Positions 1-9,305 of a stretch of 64,000 nt of DNA are shown here, piece by piece; position 1 is the stretch's first letter, and each line of letters begins with the position of its first letter. Origin of the DNA: an uncultured Bacilli bacterium (lineage in GTDB: Bacteria; Bacillota_I; Bacilli_A; RF39; UBA660); NCBI GenBank assembly GCA_944332205.1, contig CALVJN010000003.1, positions 1-64,000 on the forward strand. Reading direction: 5' to 3'. The position numbers were made by a program, and so were the translations under genes. The notes below the pieces were generated by a model that saw nothing but the letters and a program-made list of their open reading frames with translations, did no database searches and was not told the DNA's origin.

Positions 1-96
1 ATATGTATTCTAATAACGAGGTTGTCGTAAGCTAGTAAGCTAGAGTTATCGTTGCCAATTATATTTCACAAAAATCTCTAAATATTTATTATAATG

Positions 97-984
97 TTAG
101 TTATCAATATTGATTATTTCGTATTCAGTATTTCCAAGACCTAATTTGAAAGCAGAATCAATAGTATGTATACCATGACGAGAATTCATTCTTTCAATTA
201 ATGCTTTTTTTCCAGGATCTTTAGAATTAATAACTGCATCATAGCAAGCTTTATCAATTGCAACAGGATCAAGAGAAGCAAAAATTCCAATATCGGCCAT
301 TTCAGGCTTATGTGGATTAGAATCACAATCACAATCTATTGATAAATTATTAGCTACGTTAATATAGACAATATTTTCTTTTTTCTTGTAATCAATTACT
401 GCTTTAGCAGCATCAGCCATAGATTCTAAGAAATAATCTTGTTCTGGCAAATTTGACCATATTTTTAAAGGGTCAGTTAGCTTGCCTGCCGAATGAATAT
501 AAGCTTTACCATGAGTTGAAGCAATTCCTATTGACATATTCTTTAACGCTCCACCAAATCCTCCCATAGCATGGCCTTTAAAATGTGACAAGCATAAAAT
601 TGAATCATAAAGATCTATATTTTTACCGACAATATCCTTATCCAAGCGCAATCCGTTTATAACCGGTATTTCTATTTCCCCAAATTCATCCATAATATCA
701 CATGAAGCTATTTTCTTAAATCCATGTTCATCTATTGTTTTCCAGTGCTCTTTTGGATCTTGCCTTTTACCACCATAAGCAGTACAACATTCAATAATCG
801 TTCCATTTAACTTATTTACTAACCCCGATATCAAATTAGGATTTAAAAAATTATGCCCGCCAGGCTCTCCAGTAGAAATTTTAACAGCTACTTTCCCTTT
901 TAATTCAGTACTTAATTTATCATAAATCTTAATTAAACTTTCACTACTTATTTCGCTTGTAAAATAAACTTTTGACTTTTCCAT
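97..984 (-). CDS. DUF362 domain protein
   Basis: A 295-residue protein of the DUF362 family, a group of uncertain function often linked to iron-sulfur proteins. The recognisable features are a conserved early segment with GEPGGHNFL, a central GHAMGGFGGALKN glycine-rich stretch, and a late ASLDPVAIDKACYD segment. Many family members also carry a ferredoxin domain with two CxxCxxC clusters. None is visible here, only a CDCD pair. There is no signal peptide or membrane segment, so it should be cytosolic. It is divergently arranged with the next gene across 86 bases. The family call is firm; the role is unknown. Confidence 0.8.
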   Translation of the reverse strand: MEKSKVYFTSEISSESLIKIYDKLSTELKGKVAVKISTGEPGGHNFLNPNLISGLVNKLNGTIIECCTAYGGKRQDPKEHWKTIDEHGFKKIASCDIMDEFGEIEIPVINGLRLDKDIVGKNIDLYDSILCLSHFKGHAMGGFGGALKNMSIGIASTHGKAYIHSAGKLTDPLKIWSNLPEQDYFLESMADAAKAVIDYKKKENIVYINVANNLSIDCDCDSNPHKPEMADIGIFASLDPVAIDKACYDAVINSKDPGKKALIERMNSRHGIHTIDSAFKLGLGNTEYEIINIDN

Positions 985-1070
985 ATTTTCACCAATCCTT
1001 TATAACATAAATCTATCATAATTAAATAATATTGTAAATATTGCTTAAAAATTAATTTTTCAATTTGTAA

Positions 1071-1889
1071 ATGAATAAATATAAAATTTTAGATAACATT
1101 AATAATATGAAGAAAATATTATTTACAGGTGCAAGAAGTGGAATAGCCAAAAATGTTATTGACAAATTAATTAAATTAAATAAATATTACATATATATTA
1201 CAGTTCACACAGAAAAAGAAGAAACTTGTATTAAAAACATTTATAATAACACTAAAAATATTACATGTTTTAAATTAGATATCACAAAAAAAGAAGATAG
1301 AAACAAAGTCATTAATTTAAACATTGATATTTTAGTTTGTAACGCCGCAATTGGTATAAGTGGATCATTAATAGAAATACCAATTTATAAAGTTAAAGAA
1401 AATTTTAATGTAAATGTATTTTCGAATTTAGAATTAATACAATTAACCTTAAAAAATATGTTAAAAAATCAAAATGGAAAAATAATCATAATATCATCAT
1501 TAGCAGGTATAATTCCTATTGAATTTTTAGGAAGTTATTGTGCAACAAAAGCAAGTATTATTATGTTAGCAAAAGTTTTACAAAAAGAATTAAAAATAGT
1601 AAATCCAAATATAAAAATAAAAATAATTGAACCTGGAATTTATAAAACAGGATTCAATGAAATAATGATAGATAACAAAAATATTGATAATTCTAAATAT
1701 TTTAAAAGCAAAAAGAATGATATAGAAATAAAAGATTATATTATGTTTGATTTTTTAGCACATAAAAAATTAAATAGTATCTCTAAACAAATTATAAAAG
1801 CAATACAAGAAGATAATAATAAACTTATTTACAAAGCTCCATTTTTTCAAAGTATTTTTTCAAAAATATATCAAATATTTAAAAGCTGA
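1071..1889 (+). CDS. short-chain dehydrogenase/reductase
   Basis: A classical SDR oxidoreductase. A Rossmann nucleotide-binding motif (TGARSGI) is near the N-terminus, the NAA-type motif appears as CNAAIG, and the catalytic Ser is followed by YCATK (Tyr-x-x-x-Lys). At 272 residues it is slightly longer than a minimal SDR, with a C-terminal tail of about 50 residues. The substrate cannot be read from sequence. The first Met lacks a clear ribosome binding site. An internal Met at 1107, just before KKILFTGA, is an equally good start and would give the usual SDR N-terminus. It stands alone, diverging from the DUF362 gene. Confidence 0.82.
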   Translation: MNKYKILDNINNMKKILFTGARSGIAKNVIDKLIKLNKYYIYITVHTEKEETCIKNIYNNTKNITCFKLDITKKEDRNKVINLNIDILVCNAAIGISGSLIEIPIYKVKENFNVNVFSNLELIQLTLKNMLKNQNGKIIIISSLAGIIPIEFLGSYCATKASIIMLAKVLQKELKIVNPNIKIKIIEPGIYKTGFNEIMIDNKNIDNSKYFKSKKNDIEIKDYIMFDFLAHKKLNSISKQIIKAIQEDNNKLIYKAPFFQSIFSKIYQIFKS

Positions 1890-1928
1890 TAAAATTAAAA
1901 CATTAAAAATTATAACATATAATATTAT

Positions 1929-2165
1929 ATGAAAAATATATATTTTAATTATGAGCCCTATAGTTTTACAACTTCAGCATTTTTTATTGGAATATTATTA
2001 ACTAAAACTCTAACTATTGATGAACAAGATAGTATTGGGAATTGGCTTCAATTAATAGGATTAACAATGCAAACATACTCTTCACAAAAAACTACTTTAG
2101 ATAATAATACAAACGAAAATAAAACTAATAACGATTCTAATATTGAATCGTTAAAAAAACAATAA
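1929..2165 (+). CDS. small protein with possible -1 frameshift extension
   Basis: A 78-residue protein of unknown function with a hydrophobic N-terminal half (residues 15-50) and a polar Asn/Lys tail. The reading frame ends at TAA 2163-2165. Directly before it lies a run of seven A (2153-2159) in the register A_AAA_AAA, the classical slippery form. A -1 shift there continues in frame to TAG at 2210-2212, adding a charged helical tail (TIKIIEEKLEELSSNKV) that looks like real coding sequence. The gene may use programmed frameshifting, may have suffered a one-base change, or the run may be misread. No ribosome binding site of note. Confidence 0.45.
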   Translation: MKNIYFNYEPYSFTTSAFFIGILLTKTLTIDEQDSIGNWLQLIGLTMQTYSSQKTTLDNNTNENKTNNDSNIESLKKQ

Positions 2166-2243
2166 AAATTATTGAAGAGAAACTAGAAGAATTATCAAGT
2201 AATAAAGTTTAGTGAAAAATTTAAAAAAGTTAAATACTAAGTC

Positions 2244-2272
2244 TTGTCAAAGATAAATAAATATGATATTAT
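2244..2272 (+). promoter_or_regulatory. promoter of tRNA-Met
   Basis: TTGTCA at 2244-2249 and TATTAT at 2267-2272 are separated by 17 bases. The predicted start, near 2279, lies just upstream of the tRNA. Confidence 0.6.
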
Positions 2273-2292
2273 TTATTTACTTGATATTTTAT

Positions 2293-2369
2293 GGCGAGAT
2301 AGCTCAGCTGGCTAGAGCGTCCGGTTCATACCCGGAAGGTCGAGGGTTCGATCCCCCCTCTCGCTACCA
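2293..2369 (+). tRNA. tRNA-Met (CAT), elongator type
   Basis: A 77-nt cloverleaf with the anticodon CAT in the loop TTCATAC, stem TCCGG/CCGGA, T-loop TTCGATC and encoded CCA. It closely resembles the elongator tRNA-Met of Bacillus as I recall it. The anticodon stem lacks the three G:C pairs of an initiator. There is a G-U at the first acceptor pair and one apparent A-C mismatch in the T stem. A tRNA-Ile read with lysidine is less likely but not excluded. Confidence 0.93.
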
Positions 2370-2383
2370 ATTTAGAAAAATTC

Positions 2384-2410
2384 CTAGGTAGAAATACCTA
2401 GCTTTTTATT
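2384..2410 (+). terminator. terminator after tRNA-Met
   Basis: A 7-bp stem CTAGGTA/TACCTAG closed by a GAAA loop, followed by a T-rich run. It ends the tRNA transcript before the next small gene. Confidence 0.75.
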
Positions 2411-2443
2411 TATAAATATTCATAAAAATTAAAAAGGAGAAAA

Positions 2444-2659
2444 ATGAAAAAAGAAAAAATTTACAAATTATTTTATATTATATCCATTCTACTTTCTATT
2501 ACATTTATAATTTTTTTGACTATAGATTATCTAAAATATAATCCTATAACTTACTCTACACCTTTTTATACTTTTATAATTATTAGAATTATAGAATTAT
2601 TAATACCTAGTATTATACTATTCCTTATAGGTAAAATTATTAAAAATAAAATAAAATAA
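2444..2659 (+). CDS. small two-helix membrane protein
   Basis: A 71-residue protein with two predicted membrane helices, at about residues 9-27 and 42-65, ending in a Lys-rich tail (GKIIKNKIK). A good ribosome binding site (AAGGAG) sits 6-7 bases before the ATG, which supports real expression. The first helix starts after a short positive stretch. I do not recognise the family. It follows the tRNA terminator and has no partner gene nearby. Confidence 0.6.
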   Translation: MKKEKIYKLFYIISILLSITFIIFLTIDYLKYNPITYSTPFYTFIIIRIIELLIPSIILFLIGKIIKNKIK

Positions 2660-2734
2660 AACAATATACTATTAAGTTTTATTCCAAACATTAAACGATG
2701 TTTTATTTTTTACATTTACATATGAAGAAGTCAT

Positions 2735-2945
2735 TTATATAAAATATCTACCTTCTTTAGAAATATATTTTGTTATATCATCAATAAGAGATCCATCATA
2801 CATAACAACTTCAGGATTTCCCTTTTTTCTTATATATAGGGTTTCATAATTAGTATCTAAATTTTCTTTTTTTATTTAAGTTAGTAATATAAGTTATCAA
2901 CACACATTTGTCTTTAATATTATTATCATTAGATTTTAAACTCAT
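2735..2945 (-). pseudogene. small frameshifted gene, unknown function
   Basis: Reads on the minus strand from ATG 2945, preceded by a good site (AGGAGAGAAAT). After 26 codons it meets a run of seven A (T7 on the plus strand, 2867-2873) and soon stops. Removing one A restores an open frame to TAA 2735-2737, with coding-like text such as GNPEVVMYDGSLIDDI and a C-terminus KEGRYFI. The repaired product would be about 69 residues, soluble and unrecognised. The rest of 2660-3110 shows no other gene. Confidence 0.5.
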
Positions 2946-3110
2946 ATTTCTCTCCTATTTTCACTATTACTTTAATTAACTTTTTATCATTTTCGCAATT
3001 ATACCGTTATATACCTTAGATAATATAACTATTATTAAAATTAGCATTATTTTGACATTTTTATACAGAAAAACTTTAATAATAGATATTTTACATTTCT
3101 TTACAAAAAT

Positions 3111-3139
3111 TTGACAAATACTTCTTTTTTTGTTAAAAT
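3111..3139 (+). promoter_or_regulatory. promoter of the AMP-binding enzyme gene
   Basis: A consensus -35 TTGACA (3111-3116), 17-bp spacer and -10 TAAAAT (3134-3139). Because transcription would begin near 3146, the coding start must lie downstream, which supports ATG 3174. Confidence 0.75.
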
Positions 3140-3173
3140 ACAAGCGAAATTTAAATTAATTAGGGGGAAATTT

Positions 3174-5114
3174 ATGGAAAAAAGTTTAATCCATTTAATT
3201 GAAGAAATTAACTCATTAAACACTGAAGAAAGTAATAAAAAATACAATACCAAAGGCCTATCACCAAAAGTGAGAAAAGCTATAGAAGATATAGAAAAAA
3301 ATAGAAATCATTCATGGTTTATTGAAATGTTTAATAGAAACAAAAATAATTTAGATAAACCAGCTATAAAATATCGTGGAAATAAAATTACGTATGCCGA
3401 AATGTTCACTAAAGCATACGAATATGCAAAAAGTTTAAAGCAAATGGGATATGGTAAAAATAGTGAAATTCCAATATGCATAACTAATATTCCTGAATTT
3501 ATATATATGTTTCTTGCTACAAGCCTTATTGGAGCAAAAGTTAATATTGTTGCCGATTGGTTTGCTGAAGAATATTTAATTGATATATTTAATAAAACGA
3601 AAAGTAAAACAATTTTCATTGATGATTTATCATATTCAACTATCAAAGGTGCTATTAAAAAAAGTAATATAAAAAATATTGTATGTTTTTCACTAACAGA
3701 CTCATTAAAAGATGGAATAAATCCATATCAAAGCATAGATAATTTATTTCATAAATTTGAAAATAATATTAATAATATAAAAACTGATTTCACAGGAACA
3801 TTACTAGGTGTTAATGAATTTTTAAATTTAGGTAAAAATTTTAATGGAAAAGTTGCAGAAAAGGTTGATTTAGATGATGTATGCTCTATAACTTATACAA
3901 GTGGAACAACAAAACCTGGATATCCAAAAGGCGTAATTCATTCAAACCGAAGTTACATAACATTATCTAGATTTAAAGAAGCCGATGTATCTGGGATGCC
4001 TACAATGAAAAATTTAACAGTTCTAGCCCATATTCCTACCGATACACATATGGAATTATCATGTGCTATTTCTGATACATTTTATTGTAAATGTGAATTA
4101 GCATTAGAACCATTTTACTCTAATGAATGGTTTCCGTATTCATTGGTTATTAATAAGCCTAATTTTGTACCAGCAAGTGCTGGATTTTGGGGTACACTAT
4201 GTAAAAAGCTTACTTTCGATCCTGTTTTTGAAAATGTAAATATGCCTTATTTAATGATTCCAACTGTTACTGGTGAAGGTTTATCTGAAGGAGAAGAAAA
4301 ATTTTTCAATCAAACCTCAAGAAAACATAAATTTGGTACTGAAAAGTTACCATTTCCATTAGCTCCAGTAACTTTCTCAATAGGTGGAGGTACTACAGAA
4401 AGTAGTGGAATATTTGTTACGTTATATAAATCATTACAAGAAAAAAAATTAAATCATTTAATAAAAAATCAAAAATTAGGCTTAACACCACACAAATTTG
4501 TCGACGTTGCAGTATTAGATGAAAATGGGAATTTTTGCAAAAATAATGAGCCTGGACTCTTAGTTGCAAATAGTCCATGTGAAATGATTGGTTATACAGA
4601 TGAAGAATTAAACAAGAATACACATGTCGTTGACAATAATGGAAAAAAATGGTTAAGTTTAGGAACTTATTCTTATATAGATGATACCGGAAGAGTAAAA
4701 ATGAAAGGAAGAATGGGAAGTTATATAACACTATCAGATGGACAAAAACTACCATACTATCTTATTGAAGATATAATATTGTTAGATACTAAAAATGTAA
4801 TGTCTTGCTCAGTTGTTAAAGAAAAAGATGGTAATATAGTTTGTCATATAGAATTGCAACCATTTAAAAAGAAAAAAGAAGAAGAATGCTGTAAAGGAAT
4901 TATTGGAAGAATAGAAAAGACTCTTCCAGAAGAAATAAAAAATAATTTATTTATTAGAATGAGAGATAACATCGAATCATTTCCATTAGATCCAAGTGGT
5001 AAAAGAAGTTTAAGCACTTTATCTAAAACAGGAATTGATGACAAAACAATACAGTATGATGAATTCAAAAACAAGCTAAATCCACAACAAGGAAAAAAAT
5101 TAGTATTAAAATAA
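3174..5114 (+). CDS. AMP-binding (acyl-adenylate-forming) enzyme
   Basis: A class I adenylate-forming enzyme (acyl-CoA synthetase-like), about 646 residues. The phosphate-binding loop reads ITYTSGTTKPGYPKG. Later segments include GGGTTESSG and a C-terminal lobe with PLDPSGKRSL. Such enzymes activate a carboxylate with ATP and pass it to CoA or a carrier; the substrate is not evident. The longer frame from 3111 begins inside the promoter, whereas ATG 3174 has a strong AGGGGGAAA ribosome binding site. The gene is a single unit between a promoter and its own terminator. Confidence 0.82.
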   Translation: MEKSLIHLIEEINSLNTEESNKKYNTKGLSPKVRKAIEDIEKNRNHSWFIEMFNRNKNNLDKPAIKYRGNKITYAEMFTKAYEYAKSLKQMGYGKNSEIPICITNIPEFIYMFLATSLIGAKVNIVADWFAEEYLIDIFNKTKSKTIFIDDLSYSTIKGAIKKSNIKNIVCFSLTDSLKDGINPYQSIDNLFHKFENNINNIKTDFTGTLLGVNEFLNLGKNFNGKVAEKVDLDDVCSITYTSGTTKPGYPKGVIHSNRSYITLSRFKEADVSGMPTMKNLTVLAHIPTDTHMELSCAISDTFYCKCELALEPFYSNEWFPYSLVINKPNFVPASAGFWGTLCKKLTFDPVFENVNMPYLMIPTVTGEGLSEGEEKFFNQTSRKHKFGTEKLPFPLAPVTFSIGGGTTESSGIFVTLYKSLQEKKLNHLIKNQKLGLTPHKFVDVAVLDENGNFCKNNEPGLLVANSPCEMIGYTDEELNKNTHVVDNNGKKWLSLGTYSYIDDTGRVKMKGRMGSYITLSDGQKLPYYLIEDIILLDTKNVMSCSVVKEKDGNIVCHIELQPFKKKKEEECCKGIIGRIEKTLPEEIKNNLFIRMRDNIESFPLDPSGKRSLSTLSKTGIDDKTIQYDEFKNKLNPQQGKKLVLK

Positions 5115-5124
5115 GTCAAATTTA

Positions 5125-5157
5125 AAAGAAGATATTTTATTCTTCTTTCTTTTTTTA
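5125..5157 (+). terminator. terminator after the AMP-binding gene
   Basis: Stem AAAGAAGA/TCTTCTTT with an 8-nt loop, followed by CTTTTTTTAT. Confidence 0.65.
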
Positions 5158-5215
5158 TAAAAATTATATATAATTTAAGGTATAAAATATACTCATTAAA
5201 TTAGAAGGTGATTAT

Positions 5216-7060
5216 ATGGGACAATGGTTTTACTTTATTCTTTGTGGATTATTGTTTTCTATAGTACTAAATATTATTTATTTTACAAAAAAACATATAA
5301 AAACAGGTGAAACAAAAATATTTTCAATTTTACTTGTTATTAATTTAATTAGTTTAATAAGTGAATTAGCTTGTACTTATATAGGATTTACATTTCCTGA
5401 AAATTCATTAATATCACATATTGCAACAAAAATGTTTTTATTATTTTTAATGACTTTTTTATTATATATGACATTATATATATATGTAATTTGTTATGTA
5501 ACAAGTAAAAAACAAAATATAAAATACTATAAATTATTGGAAATATTATCGTATATTTTATGGTTTATTTGTTGTGTTGGATGTGTAATCTTGCCAATAG
5601 TAACTGGTAAAGGATATGCAACAGGACCAGCTGTTAATTGGGTCTATGCCTGCTCTACTCTTACTTTAATAGAATGGTTTATCCCTTTTATTAAAAATTT
5701 TAAAGACATAAATAGAAAAAAGGTTATTCCTCTTATCTTGTTTTTACTATTTATGTCGCTAATTTCAATCATACAAAAATACAATCCACAAATTACTTTA
5801 ACAACTGTCATGGAATTCATGATAATATTCATAATGTATCATACAATTGAAAATCCCGATGTACAAATGATTTCACAATTAGAACTAGCTAAAGAACAAG
5901 CCGAAAGAGCAAACAGAGCAAAGTCAGATTTTTTAAGCAGCATGTCACACGAAATAAGAACGCCACTAAATGCAATTGTTGGTTTATCAGAAGATATTGC
6001 TTCATATAAAAATCAAATTCCAAAAGAAGTTATCGAAGATACTGAAGATATCAGAAATGCCTCACAAACATTACTTGAAATAGTTGGTAATATTTTGGAC
6101 ATAAACAAAATAGAAGCAGATAAAATGGATATTAATGAAGACGTCTATAATTTTAAAAACGAAATTACTAATATGTGCAAAATTACTCAAACACGAATTG
6201 GAGAAAAAAATATCATATTTACTTTAAATATTTCTGATGATATTCCCTATGAACTAATTGGTGATAAAGGAAAAATAAAAGAAATTATTAATAATTTATT
6301 AACTAATGCTATAAAATATACCGAACAAGGAAAAATAAATTTAACTATTAAATGCATTAATAATTTGAATAACAATATTACAAATCTAATTATTATTTGC
6401 CAAGATACAGGTAAAGGTATTAAGAAAGAATTAATTAATAGATTATTTACTAAATTTGATCGATTAGATGTAGAAAGAAATACTACAGCCGAAGGAACTG
6501 GATTAGGTTTAGCTATCACTAAAGCATTGGTTGATATGATGTCAGGGAAAATAAATGTTCAGTCCCAGTTCGGTAAAGGATCAATATTTATGGTTCAAAT
6601 ACCTCAAAAAATTAATACTCTTAATAAACCTCTTAATACAAAAGAAAACATAGAAAATAAAAATATTATATTAAATAATATTACATATGAAGGGAAAAAA
6701 ATATTAATAGTTGATGACAATAAACTTAATATAAAAGTTGCGCGCAAAGCATTAAAAGATTTCAATTTTATATTAGATGAATGTTATGATGGAAGAGAAT
6801 GTTTAGAAAAAATAAACAATGGAAATACATATGATTTAATATTAATGGATATAATGATGCCAAATATGAATGGTGAATGTTGCATAAAAGAACTAAAAAA
6901 AGATATAAATTTTAAAATACCAGTTATCGCTCTAACGGCAGATGCTATAGCAGGATCTAAAGAAAAATACATAAGTGAAGGATTTTTTGATTATATTGCT
7001 AAGCCATTTAACAAAGATCAAATAAAAGAAAAACTAGATAAAGTATTTGTTAATAAGTAA
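5216..7060 (+). CDS. hybrid sensor histidine kinase/response regulator
   Basis: Seven hydrophobic segments fill residues 1-215, a membrane sensor resembling a 7TM module. These are followed by a short linker, a HisKA domain with phospho-acceptor His245 in [11 protein letters not shown], an HATPase domain (N box [11 protein letters not shown] boxes DTGKGI and GTGLGLAI), and a C-terminal receiver with Asp545 in MDIMMPN and a Lys in YIAKPF. The 614-residue protein should autophosphorylate and pass phosphate to its own receiver. No DNA-binding output is present, so a partner phosphotransfer protein or regulator elsewhere is expected. AAGGTG lies 6 bases before the ATG. The signal is unknown. Confidence 0.9.
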   Translation: MGQWFYFILCGLLFSIVLNIIYFTKKHIKTGETKIFSILLVINLISLISELACTYIGFTFPENSLISHIATKMFLLFLMTFLLYMTLYIYVICYVTSKKQNIKYYKLLEILSYILWFICCVGCVILPIVTGKGYATGPAVNWVYACSTLTLIEWFIPFIKNFKDINRKKVIPLILFLLFMSLISIIQKYNPQITLTTVMEFMIIFIMYHTIENPDVQMISQLELAKEQAERANRAKSDFLSSMSHEIRTPLNAIVGLSEDIASYKNQIPKEVIEDTEDIRNASQTLLEIVGNILDINKIEADKMDINEDVYNFKNEITNMCKITQTRIGEKNIIFTLNISDDIPYELIGDKGKIKEIINNLLTNAIKYTEQGKINLTIKCINNLNNNITNLIIICQDTGKGIKKELINRLFTKFDRLDVERNTTAEGTGLGLAITKALVDMMSGKINVQSQFGKGSIFMVQIPQKINTLNKPLNTKENIENKNIILNNITYEGKKILIVDDNKLNIKVARKALKDFNFILDECYDGRECLEKINNGNTYDLILMDIMMPNMNGECCIKELKKDINFKIPVIALTADAIAGSKEKYISEGFFDYIAKPFNKDQIKEKLDKVFVNK

Positions 7061-7097
7061 AAATAAAAAATTTCTTCATATATTATGAATTATTTTT

Positions 7098-7124
7098 GGA
7101 GTGAGCATTTGCTCACTCCTTTTA
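7098..7124 (+). terminator. terminator after the hybrid kinase
   Basis: A perfect 9-bp stem GGAGTGAGC/GCTCACTCC with an ATTT loop, followed by TTTTA. Confidence 0.85.
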
Positions 7125-7154
7125 TGTTCTTCATAAGGAGAAAATTCCTTATAA

Positions 7155-7183
7155 ACAAAAAAGAACTAATTATTTTTTAGTTC
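7155..7183 (-). terminator. terminator after the sensor kinase
   Basis: A 7-bp stem (7163-7169 with 7177-7183) followed on the minus strand by CTTTTTTG. The hairpin overlaps the last codons of the kinase gene. Confidence 0.55.
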
Positions 7184-8441
7184 CTTTTTTTATTATAAAA
7201 GATACTCCTTTTCTATTATTTTCAATAGAAATATCATAGTTTAATAGGTTAAGTGTTTTTTTTACTATCGATAATCCTAAGCCAAATTGTCCATTTATTC
7301 CTTTTTTAAATGGATTAAAAATATCATTTACTAATTTTTCATCAATGTTAGGACCATCGTTAAATAATGTGAGTTTATTATTTTTGACAGTTATTTTAAT
7401 TTCCTTTTTTGCATATCTAATAAAATTATTTAGAATATTATCAATAATAGTTTCCCATAAATCAAAAGTTCCACTAAATTTACTATTATCAATTGAAGCA
7501 TGAATCTTTACATCCTTCCTTTGATACTTAAATTTTTCAATTGAAGCATTAATTACTTCACTAATATCAATTACACTAATTGTTTCATTTTTTTTATCTT
7601 TCAAATAATCAAGTTTATTTAAATACAGAAGTGAGTATACTTTTTTTTCTAGTTTATCGGTTTGTTCTTTAATAACATTTAGTGCAGTATCTTTATCTTC
7701 GACTCCATCTTCAACTGCTTCTACATAAGACTTAATAACCGTGAGAGGGGTTTTAAAATCATGAGAAATATTTTGATACATATTATTCTTGTATTCTTCC
7801 TGTTTTTTCAAAGATAGTCGCATGTCTTCAATAGATTTAGCTAAAGATTTAATTTCATCATCCGTCTTAAAATTAATTTTATGATCAAAATTATCATTTT
7901 CAATATTATCAATTTTTAATTTTAACTTTTCGATTTTTCTAACTACTACATTACTCCAAACAAATACTATCAATGCAATTAATAAAAAAGCAATAAGAAA
8001 TAGAGATATAACTGTTACCATAAGGTTTCCATGTATTTTACTTAGATAGTTTTCATTAGCAATAGCAACTTTTGTCGCATTCTCATCTTTAGAAAGATAG
8101 TAATAATAAGTTTTATCATTAAATTCAAAACTTCCATATTCTTTATTCAGCATATTCAAAAGTTCATTTTTATCTACATTAACTATTCTTGTATAATTAT
8201 TACTAGTATAAATTTTCCCATCGACAATATATAAATAAGCAATTTCATTACTAACGTTACTTCCTTCTAAATCACTATTTATAATATCAAGTGGATTCTT
8301 TAAAGCATTATAAATACTAGATTCATATACAGGAGTAAGTGATTTTGGCAAAATAATTCCAACAGTAACTAAAACAATATCAAATATGATTACTAAAATT
8401 AATATTAATTGTCTTCCAAGTTTATTTTCTATATATTTCAT
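7170..8441 (-). CDS. sensor histidine kinase (two-component)
   Basis: Membrane-bound kinase of 423 residues: first membrane helix at about 10-33, an extracytoplasmic sensor of about 100 residues, a second helix at about 135-165, a HAMP linker, HisKA with His227 in NISHDFKTPLT, and HATPase with NILNNFIRYA and FGLGLSIVKKT. It overlaps the upstream regulator gene by 4 bases (ATGA), so the two form one translationally coupled unit. Signal and regulon are unknown. It is the nearest gene pair downstream of the DGR reverse transcriptase, on the same strand, so readthrough from the DGR operon is possible. Confidence 0.92.
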   Translation of the reverse strand: MKYIENKLGRQLILILVIIFDIVLVTVGIILPKSLTPVYESSIYNALKNPLDIINSDLEGSNVSNEIAYLYIVDGKIYTSNNYTRIVNVDKNELLNMLNKEYGSFEFNDKTYYYYLSKDENATKVAIANENYLSKIHGNLMVTVISLFLIAFLLIALIVFVWSNVVVRKIEKLKLKIDNIENDNFDHKINFKTDDEIKSLAKSIEDMRLSLKKQEEYKNNMYQNISHDFKTPLTVIKSYVEAVEDGVEDKDTALNVIKEQTDKLEKKVYSLLYLNKLDYLKDKKNETISVIDISEVINASIEKFKYQRKDVKIHASIDNSKFSGTFDLWETIIDNILNNFIRYAKKEIKITVKNNKLTLFNDGPNIDEKLVNDIFNPFKKGINGQFGLGLSIVKKTLNLLNYDISIENNRKGVSFIIKKGTKK

Positions 8442-9100
8442 GACAATCTATATCCATAACCATATACTGTTGAAAGATTTAACTTAGGCATTTTCTTTCT
8501 TAATCTTCTAACTAAATCATCTACTGCCCTATCACTTCCAAAATAATCGTCTCCCCAAATATTTTTTAAAATTTCATCTCTAGAAAAAGTTTTATTTTTA
8601 TTATTAATAAGTAATAATAACAAATCAAACTCCAAAGTAGTAAGTTTTATTTCATTTAAATCTTCTTTAACCAACCTTTTATTTAAATCAATTTTATAAG
8701 CATCATATAAAATTTCTTTAACAGAATCTTTATCTTTATAAATTCTATTTATGAGTTTATTTGTTCTTAAAATCAATTCCTTAGTAGAATAAGGTTTTGC
8801 AATATAATCATCACTTCCCATTTCAAGGCCAATAATTTTATCAATATCTTTATCCCTGGCAGAAGTAAAAATAACTGGTACAACCTCATCTTTTTCACGG
8901 ATTGCTTTAATAATATCATATCCTGTAATATCATCTTTTAACATTATATCTAATATCCATAAACTAGCGTTATTTCCAATATAATCAATAGCATCTTGCC
9001 CTTTAAAAAATTGAATTACATTATATCCTTCTTTTTCTAAATATGTCTTTATCAAATTAGAAAGACTTTCTTCATCTTCAACTAAACAAATGGTATACAT
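8438..9100 (-). CDS. OmpR-family response regulator
   Basis: A receiver domain (residues 1-115) with phospho-acceptor Asp51 in ILDIMLKDD, conserved Thr/Ser in FTSAR and Lys in YIAKPYS. It is followed by a winged-helix DNA-binding domain (about 130-220) with TTLEFDLLLLL, a FSRDEILKNIWG helix and the wing VYGYGYRL. Length 220 is normal for the family. Ribosome binding site AGGTGA lies 5 bases before the ATG. It is the first gene of the pair with the kinase. A regulatory link to the neighbouring DGR is only a positional guess. Confidence 0.94.
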   Translation of the reverse strand: MYTICLVEDEESLSNLIKTYLEKEGYNVIQFFKGQDAIDYIGNNASLWILDIMLKDDITGYDIIKAIREKDEVVPVIFTSARDKDIDKIIGLEMGSDDYIAKPYSTKELILRTNKLINRIYKDKDSVKEILYDAYKIDLNKRLVKEDLNEIKLTTLEFDLLLLLINNKNKTFSRDEILKNIWGDDYFGSDRAVDDLVRRLRKKMPKLNLSTVYGYGYRLS

Positions 9101-9305
9101 ACAATCACCTATTTCTTATTATATCATAAATTATCCACATCACCCCATTTCTTTTTTTAGTTCTATATAAATACTAAAAATGAATATATTGTTATATTAA
9201 TTTGATATTTAATTCTTATTCGATAATCATCATCTCCTTTTTACATATTCAGTATATAACATAATTGTAGTGAAAATATTTAAATATTGTGGTAAATTAT
9301 GGGAA

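Noticed and set aside
3111-3173. An N-terminal extension of the AMP-binding enzyme from 3111.
   Set aside because: It starts inside the -35 TTGACA box; ATG 3174 has a strong ribosome binding site.
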